A stretch of DNA of 19,318 nucleotides, taken from positions 1-19,318 of the forward strand of contig DOHJ01000025.1 of NCBI GenBank assembly GCA_003535335.1, given 5' to 3'. Positions within the stretch are counted from its first letter, which is position 1. The number at the start of each line of letters is the position of its first letter. The stretch comes from Paracoccaceae bacterium. GTDB lineage: Bacteria; Pseudomonadota; Alphaproteobacteria; Rhodobacterales; Rhodobacteraceae. The position numbers were made by a program, and so were the translations under genes. Under the pieces are notes generated by a model that was not told the origin of the DNA, searched no databases, and saw nothing but the letters and a program-made list of their open reading frames with translations. This document shows, piece after piece, positions 16,651-19,318 of the stretch.

Positions 16651-17787
16651 TCAGTTCGATTGCGGTGCGAACCACGTTGCCGGATCCACAGGGTTTTTTC
16701 CATTTCTTAGCTCTATATAGAGCGTTTCTGAACGTGTAACACCACTGCCTTCATTTAAAAGCGATAAAAACTCACCATTATCAGGCGCATCTCCGCCCAT
16801 CAGGCCCACAGGGGCACCAACAGACAGAACCTCGCCAATTTCCCCATATACACGATTAAGACCGGCAAGCACCAACAAATAACCGCTGGACGGCTCTAGA
16901 ATCATCACATTTCCGTAGTCAAGCAGCGGACCGCGATACCGGATCGTGGCCGGCCACGGCGTAACAACGATTGCATGGGGACGTGTGGCAAGCAGCAAGC
17001 CGGGACGGCGCACACCGGCGGCGTCTGCTTCGTTAAAGCTGCGCAGCAGGGTGCCGTTAACCGGCATCGGCAGGATACCTTTGGCATTTTCAAAATCCGG
17101 CAGGTCAATTTGATGTTCGGGGGCTTCGGATATTTCCGCAAGCCCGCTGGCAAACCCCTCCAGCGTTTCGCTGCTTTCCAGCAGGATCGCGGTTTTTACA
17201 GGATCTTCGATAAATCGCATGGGCAGCTCGATGCGTTCGGACACGGCCTGTGATAATTGCGTACGGGCGTCCTGCACCTCTTTTAGACCGCCACGCAAAA
17301 CATCGGCCGAACTTTGCTGCAAGGATTGTAGCAAGGCGACTTCTTCCAATTGTACACGCAATGCCGCGGCGCGTGCTTGCAGGGCCGGGGTGACTTCGGA
17401 CAGGATCATGCCGGAACGTGCTGTGCCGATCGGGCCGGAAGGATGCAGCAATAACAATGGCGCCGAGGTCGCCTGCATGCTTTGCAAAACACCCAGCAAA
17501 CGCGAAACCTCGTCGCTTTTGGCCTCAAATTCCAACTGCAAGGATCGCTCGCGAATTGCAACACGACGCATACCTTGACGCATCGCCACCAGCCCCGATT
17601 CATAGGCTTTGATCGTCTGGGTCAGGGCCGCAACCCTGTCGCTGGCCTGTTGGGCATCGCGCAAGGCAAGGCTGGCGGTATTTAGATGCGCCGCCGCGCG
17701 TTTGGCCAGATGCGCCGGATCGGTTTCAGCCGCAGCAGTGGTTACTGCCAGCCAAATTGCCAAAATGATGCCGCCGGTCAGTTTCAT
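16651..17787 (-). CDS. EnvC-like murein hydrolase activator (degenerate LytM/M23)
   Basis: A 378-residue periplasmic protein. A signal peptide occupies residues 1-20 (cleavage near AAA/ETD). Coiled-coil regions lie at about 25-105 and 135-182, and a LytM (M23 peptidase-like) domain at about 237-375. The metal ligands of active M23 enzymes are not present: the first His position falls in VRRPGLLLA, the HxH position in LVLAGLN, and the end reads LYIELRNGKNP. The fold without zinc ligands is the known pattern of EnvC-type activators, which switch on amidases during septum splitting. It is translationally coupled to gpmI (ATGA overlap, 17784-17787) and sits 16 bases before ctpA. The assignment as an activator rather than an active endopeptidase is inferred from these missing residues. 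Confidence 0.88.
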   Translation of the reverse strand: MKLTGGIILAIWLAVTTAAAETDPAHLAKRAAAHLNTASLALRDAQQASDRVAALTQTIKAYESGLVAMRQGMRRVAIRERSLQLEFEAKSDEVSRLLGVLQSMQATSAPLLLLHPSGPIGTARSGMILSEVTPALQARAAALRVQLEEVALLQSLQQSSADVLRGGLKEVQDARTQLSQAVSERIELPMRFIEDPVKTAILLESSETLEGFASGLAEISEAPEHQIDLPDFENAKGILPMPVNGTLLRSFNEADAAGVRRPGLLLATRPHAIVVTPWPATIRYRGPLLDYGNVMILEPSSGYLLVLAGLNRVYGEIGEVLSVGAPVGLMGGDAPDNGEFLSLLNEGSGVTRSETLYIELRNGKNPVDPATWFAPQSN

Positions 17788-19304
17788 TTATCTATCAGGC
17801 TTTCGCCGGTCATTTCGGCAGGTTTTGGCAGGTTCATCAAATCCAGCAAGGTCGGGGCAAGGTCCGACAAACGGCCCTGATGCAGTTTCGCATTTTGCGG
17901 CCCACCCACCAAAACCACGGGCACAGGGTTCGTCGTGTGCGCGGTGTGGGGGCCACCGGTAACAGGGTCAATCATGGTTTCGCAATTGCCGTGATCCGCC
18001 GTGACAATCATCGCGCCGCCGGCTTTTTCCAGCGCATCCAGAACACGGCCAAGCCCCTGATCAACCGCTTCGCAGGCCTTGATTGCGGCCGGGATGCTGC
18101 CGGTGTGGCCAACCATATCGGGGTTGGCAAAATTGGTGACAATCAGATCATAACCAGCCTGAATAGCCTGCACAAACTGATCAGCCACTTCGCCTGCCGA
18201 CATTTCCGGCTGCAAATCATAGGTCGCCACCTTGGGGCTTTGGGCCATATACCTGTCTTCGCCCTTTTCCGGCTGCTCTTTGCCGCCATTCAGAAAAAAC
18301 GTCACATGCGGGTATTTTTCGGTTTCCGCCAGCCTGAACTGGCGCAAGCCCTGTTTGGCCACCCATTCACCCAGCGTATTTTTCAGAGCAATTTTGGGGA
18401 AAACCGTGGTCATATATTCGTTATGCGCATCGGAATACTGAACCATGCCCAGCAGAGCCGTAAATTTTCGCTGCGGCGCAACCTTAAAGCTGTCAAAGCC
18501 GTCCTGACCGATTGCCGCCAGAATTTCACGGGCACGATCCGCACGAAAATTCAGACAAAACAGCCCGTCACCATCCTGCACACCATCATATTCGCCAATC
18601 ACTGTCGGTTTGATAAATTCATCGGTTTCATCACGGGCGTAAGATTGCGCAACAGCCATTTGGGCGGTTTTCGCGACCAATCCCTCGCCCTTGATCATCG
18701 CCTCATAGGCCAGCTGAACCCGTTCCCAGCGATTATCCCGATCCATGGCGTAATAACGGCCAATCACGGTGGCAATGCGGGCATTATCCGGCAGGTTAGC
18801 CGCTAAATCAGCGATAAAATCAGCCGCCGATTTTGGTGCCACGTCGCGACCGTCGGTCATGGCATGGATCACCACAGCAACACCGGCCTGCGCAATCACC
18901 TTGGCCGCCGCAATAATGTGGCTGATATGCCCATGCACCCCGCCATCAGAAACCAGCGCCATCAAATGCGCCGCCCCGCCACTGGCCTTTAGTGTGTTGA
19001 TAAAACCCTGCAAAACATCATTCTTGGCAAATGATCCATCCTCGATGGCCAGATCAATCATACCCAGATCCATCGGCACCACACGACCCGCGCCGATATT
19101 GGTGTGACCGACCTCGGAATTGCCCATCTGTCCGCTGGGCAGGCCCACGTCAGGGCCGTGGGTGATAAGCTGGGACGCGGGTTGCTCGCGCATAATCCGG
19201 TCAAAATTAGGTGTATTGGCCAGCGCAGGCGCGTTGGCGTCATCCGCTTCACGAATGCCCCAACCATCAAGGATACATAAAACGACGGGTTTGGGTGTGG
19301 TCAT
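17784..19304 (-). CDS. gpmI: 2,3-bisphosphoglycerate-independent phosphoglycerate mutase
   Basis: A 506-residue cytoplasmic enzyme that interconverts 3-phosphoglycerate and 2-phosphoglycerate in glycolysis and gluconeogenesis using two manganese ions. The alkaline-phosphatase-like core begins CILDGWG (metal ligand D13). The phosphoserine nucleophile is S63 in MGNSEVGHTNIGAGR. The C-terminal metal-binding motif VTADHGNCE and the following HTAHTTNPVP are intact. The length is normal for the family. The ATG at 19304 has AGGAG six bases upstream (19311-19315). It is the first gene of the gpmI-envC-ctpA-rppH unit that is conserved in many alphaproteobacteria; its promoter lies beyond the end of the window. 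Confidence 0.97.
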   Translation of the reverse strand: MTTPKPVVLCILDGWGIREADDANAPALANTPNFDRIMREQPASQLITHGPDVGLPSGQMGNSEVGHTNIGAGRVVPMDLGMIDLAIEDGSFAKNDVLQGFINTLKASGGAAHLMALVSDGGVHGHISHIIAAAKVIAQAGVAVVIHAMTDGRDVAPKSAADFIADLAANLPDNARIATVIGRYYAMDRDNRWERVQLAYEAMIKGEGLVAKTAQMAVAQSYARDETDEFIKPTVIGEYDGVQDGDGLFCLNFRADRAREILAAIGQDGFDSFKVAPQRKFTALLGMVQYSDAHNEYMTTVFPKIALKNTLGEWVAKQGLRQFRLAETEKYPHVTFFLNGGKEQPEKGEDRYMAQSPKVATYDLQPEMSAGEVADQFVQAIQAGYDLIVTNFANPDMVGHTGSIPAAIKACEAVDQGLGRVLDALEKAGGAMIVTADHGNCETMIDPVTGGPHTAHTTNPVPVVLVGGPQNAKLHQGRLSDLAPTLLDLMNLPKPAEMTGESLIDK

Positions 19305-19310
19305 GGCTGG

Positions 19311-19315
19311 CTCCT
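19311..19315 (-). promoter_or_regulatory. Ribosome-binding site of gpmI
   Basis: AGGAG on the minus strand, six bases before the ATG at 19304, fixes the gpmI start. Only three further bases of upstream sequence are available. Confidence 0.7.
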
Positions 19316-19318
19316 GTA

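Noticed and set aside
17880..18806. 308-codon open frame on the + strand
   Set aside because: It is antisense to the well-conserved gpmI; the product is Arg/His/Phe-rich and has no family features.
1..19318. Mobile element, defence island, CRISPR or phage remnant
   Set aside because: No transposase, integrase, toxin-antitoxin pair, direct-repeat array or tRNA attachment site was found; gene content is mostly core alphaproteobacterial.

Overview
The window reads as a chromosomal, mostly core segment of an alphaproteobacterium, most likely Rhodobacterales (Roseobacter-like) of moderate GC. The clues are protein content and gene order: a gpmI-envC-ctpA-rppH run, AccD with the MNWI start followed by folC, and a DUF1285 gene divergent from a moxR-DUF58-DUF4159-GATase-like operon. 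No rRNA, tRNA, CRISPR array, insertion sequence or integrase was seen, and no gap between genes exceeds about 230 bases.

Layout. (a) 24-1605, + strand: a DUF599 membrane protein, then two tandem small secreted proteins that are ungapped paralogues of each other (55 of 100 mature residues identical by hand count). (b) 1608-8350, - strand: a four-gene operon with transcription order moxR, DUF58, BatA-like/DUF4159 membrane protein, vWA/glutamine-amidotransferase-like membrane protein. Junctions overlap by 4 and 1 nt or are separated by 1 nt. (c) 8423-8998, + strand: DUF1285, divergent from moxR. It is followed by a 3' remnant of an endonuclease/exonuclease/phosphatase-like gene (about 8997-9195) broken by a frameshift. 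(d) 9230-13793, - strand: CPBP protease, accD, folC (4-nt overlap with accD), and a secreted lytic transglycosylase. (e) 13832-14683, - strand: a SAM methyltransferase of unknown substrate. (f) 14777-19304, - strand: gpmI, envC-like, ctpA, rppH in transcription order. gpmI and envC share an ATGA overlap, and a perfect 8-bp-stem hairpin lies between ctpA and rppH.

How the genes work together. The theme is the cell envelope and peptidoglycan: EnvC-like activator, S41 protease, lytic transglycosylase and CPBP protease. Alongside are housekeeping enzymes for glycolysis (GpmI), fatty-acid synthesis (AccD), folate (FolC) and mRNA 5'-end decay (RppH). The least understood unit is the MoxR cluster. 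By family knowledge it is a MoxR AAA+ chaperone with vWA partners. The DUF58 and GATase-like proteins keep a DxSxS MIDAS-type motif and the BatA-like protein has lost it. I did not find a clear previously undescribed system. The points most worth following are the tandem secreted paralogues, the graded MIDAS set in the MoxR cluster, and the eroded nuclease remnant.
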